Notes: generated by a model not told the origin, from the sequence alone. A stretch of 64,000 bases of DNA from Methylobacterium phyllostachyos (GCF_900103445.1 NZ_FNHS01000005.1:304744-368743), one strand, 5' to 3'. Counted from the first letter of the stretch, positions 40,987-50,377 are shown. Program-made: numbers and translations.

Positions 40987-42707
40987 CGGAGGCCCTGGCC
41001 GGCCCGCCGGAAGGACCTGCCCGGATCCTGCTGGTGGAGGATTCGGAGACGCAGGCCCTGGAGCTGCGCCTTTTTCTGGAGTCCCACGGCTTCGCGGTGG
41101 AGCGCTGCGCTTCGGCAGAGACCGCCCTCGACCATCTCAACCGGAGCCAGCCGGACCTCGTGGTGGCGGATTACCACCTGCCGGGCATGAACGGCGACGA
41201 GCTGATCCGGCAGATGCGCCTGTCCCTGCGCACCCGCGCCCTGCCGGTCCTGATGCTCACCGGCGGCAACGGCGGCGAGCGCCAGGGGCTTGAGAGCGGC
41301 GCCGATGCCTATCTGCCGAAATCCGCCGATCGCGACCTGATGATCCTGCGCATCCGCGCCCTGCTGCGCGAGCGCCGACCGGCCGGCGAGGCCGAGGGGC
41401 CGGGCGCGGCCGCCTTCCGGCGCGGGCGGATCCTCGTGATCGACGGCAGCGCCACCTACCGGACCTTCCTGGCCGGCCTGATGGCCCAGGACGGGCACCA
41501 TGTGGCGAGCGCCGACGGTCCTCAGGCCGCGCTCGCCGCCTTGGACGCGCTGGCGGACGGGGAGCCGTTCGACTGCGTCACGGTCGATCTCCTCGGTCAC
41601 GCCTATGACGGGCTCGCCCTGTGCCGGGCGATCAGCGAGCGGCGCTCCGGCCAGGCCGCGGGGGCGGGCTTCCACCTCGTGGGCATTGCCGGCGGTGATC
41701 CGGCCAAGGATTTCCTGGTCGAGGCCTACGCCGCGGGCGCCGACGACGTGGTGTCGAAGACCGACGCGGAGGTCCTGGCGCTGCGGGTCCGCGGCTTCGT
41801 CCGCCGCCGCCTGCTGGAGGAGGACGACCGGCGCATCGCCGGCCAGTTCGGCGAGCGGGAGCGGGCCGTCGAGCGCGCCCGCGCCGAGGCCGAGGCCGCC
41901 GAATCCCGGGCGCGCCTCGCCGACGCGCTGGAGCGGGCCAACCGCGACCTCGCCCATGCCAACCGGCAGCTCACCGAAGCCCAGGCCAAGCTGGTCCAGG
42001 CCGCCAAGATGGCTTCGCTCGGCGAATTGGTCGCCGGCATCGCCCATGAGATCAACAACCCGCTCGCCTTCATCCTGGCCCACCAGGGCACGGTGGAGCG
42101 CCTCCTCGGTGAATTGCCGGAGGCGAACCCGGAGGCCGCCGCCCGGGCCGTCGAGAAGGCCCGCCAGCGGGTCGGCTCGATGCGGATGGGGCTGACCCGG
42201 ATCCAGGATCTGGTGTTGAACCTGCGGAAATTCTCCCGCCTCGATGAGGGCGAGCGCGCCCTCGTCAACGTGCCGGAGGCGATCGAGACCGTGTTGGCCC
42301 TGATCCAGCACAAGCTCGGCGACCGGATCGTCGTCGAGCGAACCTTTCACGGCCGGGCGGAGATCCACTGCACCCCGGCCCTGCTCAATCAGGTCGTGAT
42401 GAACATCCTCGGCAACGCCGCCGACGCCATGCCGGGGGGCGGCACGATCCGCATCGATACGCGTTCGACCGAGGATCTCGACGAGATCCGGATCAGCGAT
42501 ACCGGTCCTGGTATTCCGGAAACCCTGCGTGAGAAAATCTTCGAGCCGTTCTTCACAACCAAGCCGGTCGGGTCCGGTACGGGGCTTGGTCTTGCGATTG
42601 CCTATAGCGTCGTTCAAGCGCATAGCGGCTCGCTCACCGTGGAGACGGCCCCGGGTGGGGGAGCCTGCTTCGTGATCGGGATCCCGCGGCAGGCGGCCAG
42701 TGTATGA
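40983..42707 (+). CDS. Hybrid histidine kinase with two N-terminal receivers (REC-REC-HisKA-HATPase)
   Basis: 574 residues from a GTG overlapping cheB (GTGA). The first receiver is canonical: [10 protein letters not shown] with acceptor Asp in [13 protein letters not shown]. The second reads [15 protein letters not shown] with Asp in [13 protein letters not shown]; one of the two acidic pocket residues is Gly, so it may be a poor phosphoacceptor. A coiled coil (about 280-340) leads to the His in [13 protein letters not shown] box [12 protein letters not shown]1 [14 protein letters not shown] and G2 [10 protein letters not shown]. Receivers placed before a kinase suggest that CheA phosphoryl groups control this kinase. 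It is coupled to the next gene by ATGA. Confidence 0.9.
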   Translation: MTEALAGPPEGPARILLVEDSETQALELRLFLESHGFAVERCASAETALDHLNRSQPDLVVADYHLPGMNGDELIRQMRLSLRTRALPVLMLTGGNGGERQGLESGADAYLPKSADRDLMILRIRALLRERRPAGEAEGPGAAAFRRGRILVIDGSATYRTFLAGLMAQDGHHVASADGPQAALAALDALADGEPFDCVTVDLLGHAYDGLALCRAISERRSGQAAGAGFHLVGIAGGDPAKDFLVEAYAAGADDVVSKTDAEVLALRVRGFVRRRLLEEDDRRIAGQFGERERAVERARAEAEAAESRARLADALERANRDLAHANRQLTEAQAKLVQAAKMASLGELVAGIAHEINNPLAFILAHQGTVERLLGELPEANPEAAARAVEKARQRVGSMRMGLTRIQDLVLNLRKFSRLDEGERALVNVPEAIETVLALIQHKLGDRIVVERTFHGRAEIHCTPALLNQVVMNILGNAADAMPGGGTIRIDTRSTEDLDEIRISDTGPGIPETLREKIFEPFFTTKPVGSGTGLGLAIAYSVVQAHSGSLTVETAPGGGACFVIGIPRQAASV

Positions 42708-44590
42708 CTGACGGTACGGCAGGTGTAGGGACGATCCTGGCCGTCGATGACGAGCCGGACATCCTGATCGCCCTGGAGGATCTGTTCGAAGATTCCTACC
42801 GGGTGCTGACGACCTCGCGCCCCGCCGAGGCGCTGGAGATCCTGCGCGCCGAGCCCGACATCGCCGTGGTGCTCTCGGACCAGCGCATGCCGGGGCTGAC
42901 CGGCGACGCGCTGCTCGCCGAAGCCCGAACCTTCCACGACGCGCAGGCGATCCTGCTCACCGGCTATGCCGACATCACCGCGGTGATCGCGGCGCTCAAC
43001 CGCGGCGGCATCGTCGGCTACGTGACGAAGCCCTGGGATGCGGCCCTGCTACGCTCAACCGTCCGGCAGGCTTTCGAGCGGTATCGCCTCAGCCGGGACC
43101 TCGCCACCGAGCGGGCGCTTTTGCGCGGTCTGCTCGACCATGCCCAGGACGCGATCAGCTTCAAGGACGCCGAACGGCGCTTCGTGCGGCTCAACGCCCG
43201 CAAGGCGGCCCTCCTCGGCCATGACATCGCCGCCTGCCTCGGCCGGCGCGAGGAGGATATCCTCGGCGCCAGGGGGGCTGCCAGCGCCGAGCCCGATGCG
43301 GCGGCGATCCGGGCCGGCACGGTGGCCGAGGTCCTCGTCAGCGACGGCCCGACCGGCGCCGAGCAGTGGAGCTACGTCACCCGGGTGCCGATCCGCGACG
43401 CCGGTGGCGCGATCAGCCACCTCGCGGTGATCGAGCGGGACGTGACCGAGCAGCGGATCCTGGAGGGCCGCCTGCGCCAGTCCGACAAGATGCAGGCGCT
43501 CGGCACGCTGGCGGGCGGGATCGCCCACGACTTCAACAATCTGCTGACCGCGATCCTCGGCAGCCTGGAACTGGCCGGGCCGAAGGTCGCCGATCAGCCC
43601 CGGGTCCAGCGCCTGATCGAGAATGCCCGCGGGGCGGCCGAGCGCGGCGCTTCGCTGACAAAGCGCCTCCTCAGCTTCAGCCGCGCCCACGACCTTCAGG
43701 CCCGGGCGGTGGACGTGAACGCCCTGATCGTGGGGATGAGCGACCTGTTCGGCCGCAGCCTTGGCGGGCATGTCACCGTGCGGACCGACCTCGAAGACGG
43801 CCTGCCGGCGGTGCAGGTCGATCCCGAACAGCTCGAACTCGCCGTCCTCAACCTGTGCATCAACGCCCGCGACGCGATGCCTGAGGGCGGCGCCATCACG
43901 GTGGCGACCCGGCGGCTCGGCATCACCGGGGATCCCGAGATCGCCGATGGGGCCTATCTCGGCGTCAGCGTCACGGACGAAGGCACCGGCATCCCGGAGG
44001 AGATCCTGCGCCGGGTCTGCGAGCCGTTCTTCACCACCAAGGCGGTGGGTCAGGGCACCGGGCTCGGGCTCGCCATGGTGTTCGGCCTCGCCCAGCAATC
44101 GAAGGGCCGACTGGTGATCGACAGCAAGGTCGGTCAGGGCACGCGCGTCGAGCTGGCTCTGCCCTTCGCCGAGGCCGGTCCGGAGTGGCTCGCCCCGACG
44201 GCGCACCCGGCGCCCGTCTCGGCCCGGCGGGCGCGGATCCTGATCGTGGACGACGATCCGCAGGTCCGGCACGTCACGGCCTCGTTCCTCACCGGCTTCG
44301 GGCACAGCATCACGGAGGCGGGCGATGGCGACGCGGCTCTGCGCGCGCTCCACCGCGACCGCTTCGACATCGTGGTGGCCGATCTCGCCATGCCGGGCAT
44401 GAGCGGCGTCGAACTCGCAGCCGCGATCCGCGAGCGGAAGCCGGGCCTGCCCGTGCTGATCCTCACGGGCCATGCCGACGCGATGCACATCCCGGAGGAT
44501 CTGCCGGTACTGGCGAAGCCGTTCCGCTCGGCCGACCTCGCGGACCGGGTCTCCCTGCTGCTCGATGCGGCGGACACGGGATCCCACTGA
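42704..44590 (+). CDS. Hybrid histidine kinase (REC-PAS-HisKA-HATPase-REC)
   Basis: 628 residues; the ATG overlaps the previous stop by four bases. The first receiver has ILAVDDEPDIL and LSDQRMPGLTGD, a form found in HupR/RpfG-like regulators. A PAS domain (about 145-260) contains DHAQDAISFKDAERRFVRLN. The phosphoacceptor His lies in GGIAHDFNNLLTAILGS, the N box in LNLCINARDAM, G1 in DEGTGI and G2 in GTGLGLAMVFG. The last receiver has ILIVDDDPQVR with Asp in IVVADLAMPGMSG. No DNA-binding or c-di-GMP domain is present. It is the last large gene of the chemosensory operon, so the final output must be encoded elsewhere. Confidence 0.9.
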   Translation: MTDGTAGVGTILAVDDEPDILIALEDLFEDSYRVLTTSRPAEALEILRAEPDIAVVLSDQRMPGLTGDALLAEARTFHDAQAILLTGYADITAVIAALNRGGIVGYVTKPWDAALLRSTVRQAFERYRLSRDLATERALLRGLLDHAQDAISFKDAERRFVRLNARKAALLGHDIAACLGRREEDILGARGAASAEPDAAAIRAGTVAEVLVSDGPTGAEQWSYVTRVPIRDAGGAISHLAVIERDVTEQRILEGRLRQSDKMQALGTLAGGIAHDFNNLLTAILGSLELAGPKVADQPRVQRLIENARGAAERGASLTKRLLSFSRAHDLQARAVDVNALIVGMSDLFGRSLGGHVTVRTDLEDGLPAVQVDPEQLELAVLNLCINARDAMPEGGAITVATRRLGITGDPEIADGAYLGVSVTDEGTGIPEEILRRVCEPFFTTKAVGQGTGLGLAMVFGLAQQSKGRLVIDSKVGQGTRVELALPFAEAGPEWLAPTAHPAPVSARRARILIVDDDPQVRHVTASFLTGFGHSITEAGDGDAALRALHRDRFDIVVADLAMPGMSGVELAAAIRERKPGLPVLILTGHADAMHIPEDLPVLAKPFRSADLADRVSLLLDAADTGSH

Positions 44591-44671
44591 ACCGTTCGGG
44601 AACCGACCGGCTGCCGGCTCATTGTTCCCTCACCGGAGCCTAGCGCCCGGGTTACGAAGAGGAGGTGGACC

Positions 44672-44758
44672 ATGAGCAATCACGGCATCTTCCCGCGCCG
44701 CAGGCGCGACAACGATCTTGATCAGGACGCTCCACCGGACGCGTATCAGCAGGGATAG
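44672..44758 (+). CDS. Possible 28-residue small protein
   Basis: A short frame starting at an ATG with GAGGAGG about six bases upstream, a better ribosome-binding site than most genes here. The product is very polar: MSNHGIFPRRRRDNDLDQD, then APPDAYQQG. A terminator begins about 100 bases downstream at 44860. It could be a real small protein, or a leader; I recognise no family. Confidence 0.4.
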   Translation: MSNHGIFPRRRRDNDLDQDAPPDAYQQG

Positions 44759-44859
44759 AAGTTTTCGGATCGCGGCGCCGTTGAGTTCCCGGTCCCAGGC
44801 CGAAGGGATCGTTCGAGCGAGCTCCGGCAGACCATCCGAGACGTGGACCCTGCTTCAGA

Positions 44860-44887
44860 CCCGTCGGCGCGAGCCGGCGGGTTTTTT
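44860..44887 (+). terminator. Rho-independent terminator after the chemosensory operon
   Basis: The nine-base arms CCCGTCGGC and GCCGGCGGG (one T-G pair) with a four-base loop are followed by six T. It marks the end of the plus-strand transcripts before the convergent ribosomal operon. Confidence 0.85.
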
Positions 44888-45012
44888 GTGATCCGTGCAT
44901 CGTGACCGCGGGCGCAGCACAGCGACCCAAAGTCAGCGGGCATTTTCCGAGCCGGGCGCGCTGCCTCAGATCGCTTTGCTGCGCCCGCAGGAATGCGAAG
45001 CACCGCGCAATG

Positions 45013-45048
45013 CAAGAAGCCGCCCCGGGGAACCGGGACGGCTTCTTG
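45013..45048 (-). terminator. Hairpin terminating the alpha ribosomal operon
   Basis: The arms CAAGAAGCCGCCCCGG and CCGGGACGGCTTCTTG have one mismatch and a four-base loop. The element lies 34 bases after the rplQ stop. The A/T-rich outer stem can give a short U-tract in either direction, so it may act both ways. Confidence 0.65.
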
Positions 45049-45081
45049 ACGATAACGGGGGCCGGGAGGCCCGTTTGAGGA

Positions 45082-45492
45082 TCAGGCGGCCTCGGCGACC
45101 TGGCTCGGACCGGAATCCTTGCCGCGGGCCTCGACGTCGCGATCGACGAACTCGATCACCGCCATCGGGGCGTTGTCACCCTGGCGGAAGCCGGCCTTCA
45201 TGATCCGGCAGTAGCCGCCCGGACGACCCGCGTAGCGCGGCCCGAGCACCGTGAAGAGCTTCTTCACCATGTCGGCGTCGCGCAGCTGCGCCATCGCCAG
45301 ACGGCGGGTGTGGACGCTGTCGATGCGGCCCAGCGTGATCAGCTTTTCGACGACCGGACGCAGGTCCTTCGCCTTCGGCAGGGTGGTGACGATCTGCTCG
45401 TGCTTGAGCAGCGCGACCGACATGTTGGCGAACATCGCCTTACGATGCTCGGCGGTGCGGTTGAAACGACGGCCGCGATAACCGTGACGCAT
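45082..45492 (-). CDS. rplQ: 50S ribosomal protein L17
   Basis: 136 residues. [20 protein letters not shown] is the conserved L17 N-terminus, and [20 protein letters not shown] the conserved C-terminal part. A short Glu/Ala-rich tail ends the protein. It is the last gene of the alpha operon, after rpoA. The spacer of 199 bases before it is long for this pair and carries a 10-base stem-loop at 45594-45622. Confidence 0.98.
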   Translation of the reverse strand: MRHGYRGRRFNRTAEHRKAMFANMSVALLKHEQIVTTLPKAKDLRPVVEKLITLGRIDSVHTRRLAMAQLRDADMVKKLFTVLGPRYAGRPGGYCRIMKAGFRQGDNAPMAVIEFVDRDVEARGKDSGPSQVAEAA

Positions 45493-45593
45493 GGTGCTGG
45501 CTTCCTTCTGGTCTCGGCCGCCGTGCCACGGTACGGCCGGGTGCCCCGAAAACAGGGCGGTTGATTCCGCATGACCCCGCGGCGGGATTCTGT

Positions 45594-45622
45594 GGGACTT
45601 CGCGTCGGCTCAGCGAAGTCCC
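45594..45622 (-). other. Stem-loop in the rpoA-rplQ spacer
   Basis: A perfect 10-base stem, GGGACTTCGC / GCGAAGTCCC, has a nine-base loop and no T-run. It includes half of a short sequence shared with the rpsM-rpsK spacer (see findings). It may be an RNA processing or stability element. Confidence 0.5.
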
Positions 45623-45691
45623 GGGTCTCAATCAGCCAAACGAGCCGCGTTGGAGAGCGCCGCCCCGTTCAGCCCAAGGCGGCTGCGCCTC

Positions 45692-46711
45692 TCAGTAGTG
45701 CTCCTCGAAGCGCTTGGCGAGATCCTCGATGTTCTCCGGCGGCCAGCCGGGGATGTCCATGCCGAGGTGCAGGCCCATGCCGGCGAGCACTTCCTTGATC
45801 TCGTTGAGCGACTTGCGGCCGAAATTCGGGGTCCGCAGCATCTCGCCTTCGGACTTCTGGATCAGGTCGCCGATGTAGACGATGTTGTCGTTCTTCAGGC
45901 AGTTCGCCGAACGGACCGACAGCTCCAGCTCGTCGACCTTCTTGAGCAGCGCCGGGTTGAAGGGCAGCTGCGGCGCGAGCGGCGCGGCCTCTTCCTTGCG
46001 CGGATCCTCGAAGTTCACGAAGACCTGCAGCTGGTCCTGGATGATGCGCGCGGCGTAGGCCAGGGCATCCTCCGGCGAGACCGCGCCGTTGGTCTCGACC
46101 GTCATGGTCAGCTTGTCCTTGTCGAGATCCTGGCCCTCGCGGGTCGTCTCGACGCGGTAGCTGACCTTGGTGACCGGCGAGAACAGCGAGTCGACCGGGA
46201 TCAGGCCGATCGGCGCGTCCTCGGGGCGGTTGCGCTCGGCCGGGACGTAGCCCTTGCCGGTGGCGACCGTGAACTCCATGCGGATCTCGGCGCCGTCGTC
46301 CAGCGTGCAGATCACGAGGTCGGGGTTCAGGATCTGGATGTCGCCGACCGTGCCGATGTCACCGGCGGTGACGAGGCCCGGGCCCGTCTTGCGCAGGGTC
46401 ATGCGCTTCGGCGCGTCCGTCTGCGAGCGGATCGCGATGGTCTTGATGTTGAGGACGATGTCGGTGACGTCCTCGCGCACGCCCGGGATCGACGAGAATT
46501 CGTGCAGCACGCCGTCGATCTGCACCGAGGTCACGGCCGCGCCCTGGAGCGAGGACAGGAGCACCCGGCGCAGGGCGTTACCCAGCGTCGTGCCAAAGCC
46601 GCGCTCGAGCGGCTCGGCGACGACCGTGGCGACCCGCTTCGGGTCGTCGCCGGTCGTGACCTGCAGCTTGTTCGGCTTGATCAGTTCCTGCCAATTCTTC
46701 TGAATGACCAC
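45692..46711 (-). CDS. rpoA: RNA polymerase alpha subunit
   Basis: 339 residues from a GTG at 46711 with AGGTAGGA upstream, giving the usual alphaproteobacterial N-terminus [15 protein letters not shown]. The N-terminal assembly domain has [20 protein letters not shown]. The C-terminal domain has [20 protein letters not shown] and [13 protein letters not shown], which contact UP elements and activators. It normally follows rpsK directly; here an MBL-fold gene sits between them. Confidence 0.98.
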   Translation of the reverse strand: MVIQKNWQELIKPNKLQVTTGDDPKRVATVVAEPLERGFGTTLGNALRRVLLSSLQGAAVTSVQIDGVLHEFSSIPGVREDVTDIVLNIKTIAIRSQTDAPKRMTLRKTGPGLVTAGDIGTVGDIQILNPDLVICTLDDGAEIRMEFTVATGKGYVPAERNRPEDAPIGLIPVDSLFSPVTKVSYRVETTREGQDLDKDKLTMTVETNGAVSPEDALAYAARIIQDQLQVFVNFEDPRKEEAAPLAPQLPFNPALLKKVDELELSVRSANCLKNDNIVYIGDLIQKSEGEMLRTPNFGRKSLNEIKEVLAGMGLHLGMDIPGWPPENIEDLAKRFEEHY

Positions 46712-46820
46712 GATCCTACCTCTCGTCCTTGCCCGGGATCCGCGACGCCCGTTCCCGCGCTTCGGCCGTCCGGCGCAGCCCCCTGGCGCCCCGAACGGTC
46801 CCTGAAATCCGTATCCGTCG

Positions 46821-47693
46821 TTACTCGCCGCCGACCCACAGCACCGGCACGAAGCTGTAACCTGCCCCGTCCCGATCCACGTAGCCGAGCGCCGGGAATT
46901 CGAGATGGCCACCGGCGATGAGCGTCCGCTCACGGGCCACCTCGTCCAGGATCCGCTTGCGCGTCTCCCGCGCCTGGTCGCCGTCGACATCGAAGCCGAC
47001 GCCAGCCTCCGGGTTCTTGAACTGGATCGCCGGCAGGTGCACCACGTCGGTCCACATCATCAGCGACTGTCCACCGGAGACAATGCGAAAACCGCAATGG
47101 CCCGGCGTGTGACCGGGCAGCAGGACCGCCGTGATCCCCGGAAGAACCTCGCCGCCCCGATGCTCGCGCACCTTGCCGGCGTAGGGCGCGAGCGCCTTGC
47201 GGGCGCCCTCGAAATAGGGCTTGGCCCCATCCGGCGCCCTGGCCAGCGCCGCGTCCGGCAGCCAATGCGCCGCCTCGTCGGCGTGCAGCACGATCTCGGC
47301 ATTCGGGTAGCGTGCCGCACCATCCTTCACGAGCCCGCCGACATGGTCGGGGTGCAGGTGGCTGACGAGCACCGTGCCGATCTCCTCCGGCGTCACCCCG
47401 GTGAGCGCGAGGGCCTCGCCCATTCGACCGAGGGTCGGAGCGGGGGCCAGATCGCCGTAGCCGGTATCGATCAGGGTCGGCGCGAAGCCGGGGCCCGTGA
47501 TCAGGAAGGCGTTCAGCGTGATCTTGGGCTGCTCGGTGCGGAAACCGGCCAGCTGCAGCCGCCCGGCCTCCTCCTTGGAGATGCCCGTGACAAGATCGAG
47601 GCTCGCCTGAAACCAGCCGTCGTTGAGCGCGGTGACCGTGAGGTCGCCGAGGTTCCAACGCAGCACGCCCGGAAGCGGCTTCGATCCCGTCAT
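46821..47693 (-). CDS. MBL-fold metallo-hydrolase inserted in the alpha operon
   Basis: 290 residues from the ATG at 47693, chosen for the GGAGA upstream; an in-frame TTG at 47708 is possible. The zinc motif is [13 protein letters not shown], with later ligands in [12 protein letters not shown] and [10 protein letters not shown], and a final His in [13 protein letters not shown]. The pattern fits lactonase or beta-lactamase-like hydrolases. There is no clear signal peptide. It lies between rpsK (34 bases before) and rpoA (109 bases after) on the same strand, so it is probably transcribed with ribosomal and polymerase genes. The substrate is unknown. Confidence 0.88.
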   Translation of the reverse strand: MTGSKPLPGVLRWNLGDLTVTALNDGWFQASLDLVTGISKEEAGRLQLAGFRTEQPKITLNAFLITGPGFAPTLIDTGYGDLAPAPTLGRMGEALALTGVTPEEIGTVLVSHLHPDHVGGLVKDGAARYPNAEIVLHADEAAHWLPDAALARAPDGAKPYFEGARKALAPYAGKVREHRGGEVLPGITAVLLPGHTPGHCGFRIVSGGQSLMMWTDVVHLPAIQFKNPEAGVGFDVDGDQARETRKRILDEVARERTLIAGGHLEFPALGYVDRDGAGYSFVPVLWVGGE

Positions 47694-47727
47694 GAGCTTC
47701 TCCGTCAAAGGGTTTCGTTGATCCGGA

Positions 47728-48117
47728 TCAGACGCGGCGGCGCTTGCGCGGCCGGCAGCCGTTGTGCGGGATCGAGGTGACGTCGCGGATCGAGGTCACC
47801 GTGAAGCCAGCGGCCTGAAGGGCGCGGAGCGCCGACTCGCGGCCCGAACCCGGGCCCGACACCTCGACCTCGAGGGTGCGCATGCCGTGCTCGGACGCCT
47901 TGCGGGCGGCATCCTCGGCGGCGACCTGAGCGGCATAGGGGGTCGACTTCCGCGAGCCCTTGAAGCCCATGGCGCCGGCCGACGACCACGAGATCGTGTT
48001 GCCCTGCGCGTCCGTGATGGTGATCATCGTGTTGTTGAACGAGGCGTTCACATGGGCGACGCCCGACACGATGTTCTTGCGTTCGCGGCGGCGGACGCGT
48101 TGCGGTTCCTTAGCCAT
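47728..48117 (-). CDS. rpsK: 30S ribosomal protein S11
   Basis: 129 residues. [39 protein letters not shown] and the C-terminal [15 protein letters not shown] are invariant S11 features. The protein sits on the 30S platform near the E site. It follows rpsM after an unusually long spacer of 170 bases that contains a GGAGGCCG/CGGCCTCC hairpin and a short sequence shared with the rpoA-rplQ spacer. Confidence 0.98.
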   Translation of the reverse strand: MAKEPQRVRRRERKNIVSGVAHVNASFNNTMITITDAQGNTISWSSAGAMGFKGSRKSTPYAAQVAAEDAARKASEHGMRTLEVEVSGPGSGRESALRALQAAGFTVTSIRDVTSIPHNGCRPRKRRRV

Positions 48118-48287
48118 CTTTTTTCACTCTTCCTTCAAACACGCCCGTAACACCAGGCGCTCGGGATTCTGTTGGGACTTGGCCGGAGTGCCCGTGCCGA
48201 GCTGCCCAGCCAAAGCCGGGTGCTGCGAGGGACACCGGCACGACGGAGAGGAGGCCGGGCGAAGCACGGCCTCCAAGGTCCAGGAAA

Positions 48288-48656
48288 TTACTTCTTCTTG
48301 CCGGCGATCGGCTTCGCCTTGCCCTTGCGGGTGCGGGCGTTGGTGTGGGTGCGCTGGCCGCGGACCGGCAGCTGCTTGCGGTGACGCAGGCCACGGTAGG
48401 CGCCCAGATCCATCAGGCGCTTGATGTTCATCGACACTTCGCGGCGCAGGTCGCCCTCGACGAGGTAGTCGCGGTCGATCGTCTCGCGGATCGAGAGAAC
48501 CTCGGCGTCGGTCAGCTGGTTGACGCGACGTTCGGCGGGGATGTTCACCTTCTGGGTGATCTCCTCGGCCTTCTTGGCGCCGATGCCGTGGATGTACTGA
48601 AGCGCGATGACGACGCGCTTGTTGGTCGGGATGTTGACGCCTGCGATACGGGCCAC
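48288..48656 (-). CDS. rpsM: 30S ribosomal protein S13
   Basis: 122 residues from the GTG at 48656 ([19 protein letters not shown]), with GGAGAG five bases upstream; an ATG two codons earlier is in frame but less usual. [12 protein letters not shown] and the C-terminal [20 protein letters not shown] are typical. S13 contacts the P-site tRNA and the large subunit. In most bacteria rpsM directly follows the secY-adk genes; here over 1.1 kb separates it from adk and it has its own promoter. Confidence 0.97.
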   Translation of the reverse strand: MARIAGVNIPTNKRVVIALQYIHGIGAKKAEEITQKVNIPAERRVNQLTDAEVLSIRETIDRDYLVEGDLRREVSMNIKRLMDLGAYRGLRHRKQLPVRGQRTHTNARTRKGKAKPIAGKKK

Positions 48657-48806
48657 GATCACTCTCCATATGATGCCCGGCGGACCGGGATGATGTCGCG
48701 CGCGTCCGGTGGAGGCCGGCCCCTGCGCGCGTGAAACGACAACGCGGCCCGCGGGTGACCCTGGACAGGGTACCTCGGACCATCGTTCGGTTGGACGAAG
48801 GTGGGC

Positions 48807-48835
48807 CTGCTAGCGCGCGGGCGCGCCGATGTCAA
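48807..48835 (-). promoter_or_regulatory. Promoter of rpsM and the alpha operon
   Basis: On the minus strand TTGACA (consensus) and TAGCAG are separated by 17 bases, about 150 bases before the rpsM start. The arrangement closely matches the promoter candidate before rpsL (TTGACC-N17-TAGAAG). Confidence 0.65.
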
Positions 48836-48907
48836 CGATGGATGGGCGTGTCTTTGCCAAACATGCGAGGAGCGCAGCGTGCAGGTCAGCGTAATCAAGG
48901 GGCGAAC

Positions 48908-49264
48908 ATGGCGGTTCTGACCAGCGACGGGGCAACCCTACGGACCTTCGCCGACTCGGTGCTGCGCGCCGCAGTCGAGACGCTCGATGAGGTCGTGCCG
49001 GTGACCATGGCCGTGATCGGCGGCGTGCTCGCCGAGGCCGAGCCCGGCAGCGTAGCGCTCCAGGACATGGCGGCGGAACCCCCTCTGCTCTGGGCCACCT
49101 TTGCCGGGCGCCGCATGGTGTTCCGCTACAATGCGATGACGGCGATGATCGAACTGCGCGACGGGACCACGGAGGGCTACCCGCTCCGCCTGTTCGGCCA
49201 TCGGTCGCTCCCGATGGACATCATGAACTTCTTCGGCAGCCTGCGCCGCGACGGGCGGATCTAG
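48908..49264 (+). CDS. Hypothetical protein on the opposite strand between adk and rpsM
   Basis: 118 residues from an ATG with AAGGGG upstream. The product is soluble and compact: ADSVLRAAVETLDEVVPVTMAV helix-like, then LLWATFAGRRMVFRYNA and LRLFGHRSLPMDIMNFFGSL. I recognise no family. It is transcribed against the ribosomal operons on both sides and starts near the divergent rpsM promoter, so it is a separate unit. Codon choice is like that of its neighbours, so recent transfer is not obvious. Confidence 0.65.
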   Translation: MAVLTSDGATLRTFADSVLRAAVETLDEVVPVTMAVIGGVLAEAEPGSVALQDMAAEPPLLWATFAGRRMVFRYNAMTAMIELRDGTTEGYPLRLFGHRSLPMDIMNFFGSLRRDGRI

Positions 49265-49450
49265 GCATGAGGCGGACGTGACGGCGGTTCTTGGCAGATC
49301 GGTCCCGGCGCCCGATCAGGCTGAAGCGTCGGCGCTCCGGCGGCGAATGCAAAGGGACCTGGGTCGGCAGGCCAACGCTTCGTCCGCCGGTATCATCGGC
49401 CGCCGTCGGTTTTCGACGCTGAGCCGGCGGCCAGTTTCTGCGAGACCGGC

Positions 49451-49681
49451 TTAGCGGAAGCCCTGATTCAGCAGCCGGCAGTAGCCACCGTTGTTCCGGT
49501 AGCCCGCCGGGCAGTGGCGGACACAGGTGCCGGCCGCGAATTTCAGCGGAGGCCGACAGGCGTGGCGGAACCGCTTCTGCCTGTACACGAAGGACTGGGC
49601 CGGACTCTGCGCCAGGGCAGGCAGGGGGGGAATGGCCACCGCGAGCAGGAGGGTCGCGGTGGCAAGATGGCGGAGCGTCAT
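49451..49681 (-). CDS. Small secreted cysteine-containing protein
   Basis: 76 residues from the ATG at 49681. The signal peptide runs LRHLATATLLLAVAIPP to LPALAQ. The mature part is basic with four cysteines in CRPPLKFAAGTCVRHCPAGY and GGYCRLLNQGF, enough for two disulfides. I do not recognise a named family. It lies 93 bases downstream of adk on the same strand and may be read from the same transcript, but the ribosome-binding site is modest. Confidence 0.55.
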   Translation of the reverse strand: MTLRHLATATLLLAVAIPPLPALAQSPAQSFVYRQKRFRHACRPPLKFAAGTCVRHCPAGYRNNGGYCRLLNQGFR

Positions 49682-49774
49682 GGCGGTTCCCAACACGGAT
49701 GCGCCTCTTAACCTTTCGCTCACGCCGAAGTTTCGCCTCTACCCGATCACCAATCGGTCAACGGCGGGCGGCTA

Positions 49775-50377
49775 TCACGAGGCGACCGCTTCCGCATGCG
49801 GCTCCAGCACCGCCATCAGATCAGCCGTGACCTTGTCGATCGGCTGCATGCCATCGACGGTCTGCAGCATGCCCTTTTGGGCGTAGTAGGCCGAGAGGGG
49901 CGCCGTCTGGGTGCGGTAAGCTTCCAGGCGCTGCTTGAACACCTCCGGGGTGTCGTCCTTCCGCACGGCCTGGCCGCGGGCCAAAGTCTCGGCGGCGCGA
50001 TTCTCGATCCGGCCGATGAGCGCGGCCTCGTCCACCTTCAGCTCGATCACGGCGGAGAGCTTGAGGCCCTTGCTGGCCAGCATCTCGCCGAGCGCCTCAG
50101 CCTGTGCGACGGTGCGCGGGAAGCCGTCGAGGATGAAGCCGCGGCGCGCATCCGGCTCCTCGATCCGGTCGGCCACGATGCCCACCACGATCCGGTCCGA
50201 GACGAGGCCGCCCGATTCCATCACGGCCTTGGCCTCCAGCCCGACCGGCGTGCCGGCGGCCACGGCTGCCCGAAGCATGTCACCCGTCGAGAGCTGCGGG
50301 ATGCCGAAGCGCTGTACGATCCGCTCGGATTGCGTCCCCTTCCCCGCGCCGGGCGGCCCGAGCAGAATGATGCGCAT
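49775..50377 (-). CDS. adk: Adenylate kinase
   Basis: 200 residues. The P-loop [11 protein letters not shown], the AMP-binding [28 protein letters not shown] and the RQ/LID region are present; the LID is the short form without zinc cysteines. The enzyme interconverts AMP, ADP and ATP in the cytosol. It follows secY after a spacer of 168 bases on the same strand, the normal spc-operon position. Confidence 0.97.
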   Translation of the reverse strand: MRIILLGPPGAGKGTQSERIVQRFGIPQLSTGDMLRAAVAAGTPVGLEAKAVMESGGLVSDRIVVGIVADRIEEPDARRGFILDGFPRTVAQAEALGEMLASKGLKLSAVIELKVDEAALIGRIENRAAETLARGQAVRKDDTPEVFKQRLEAYRTQTAPLSAYYAQKGMLQTVDGMQPIDKVTADLMAVLEPHAEAVAS

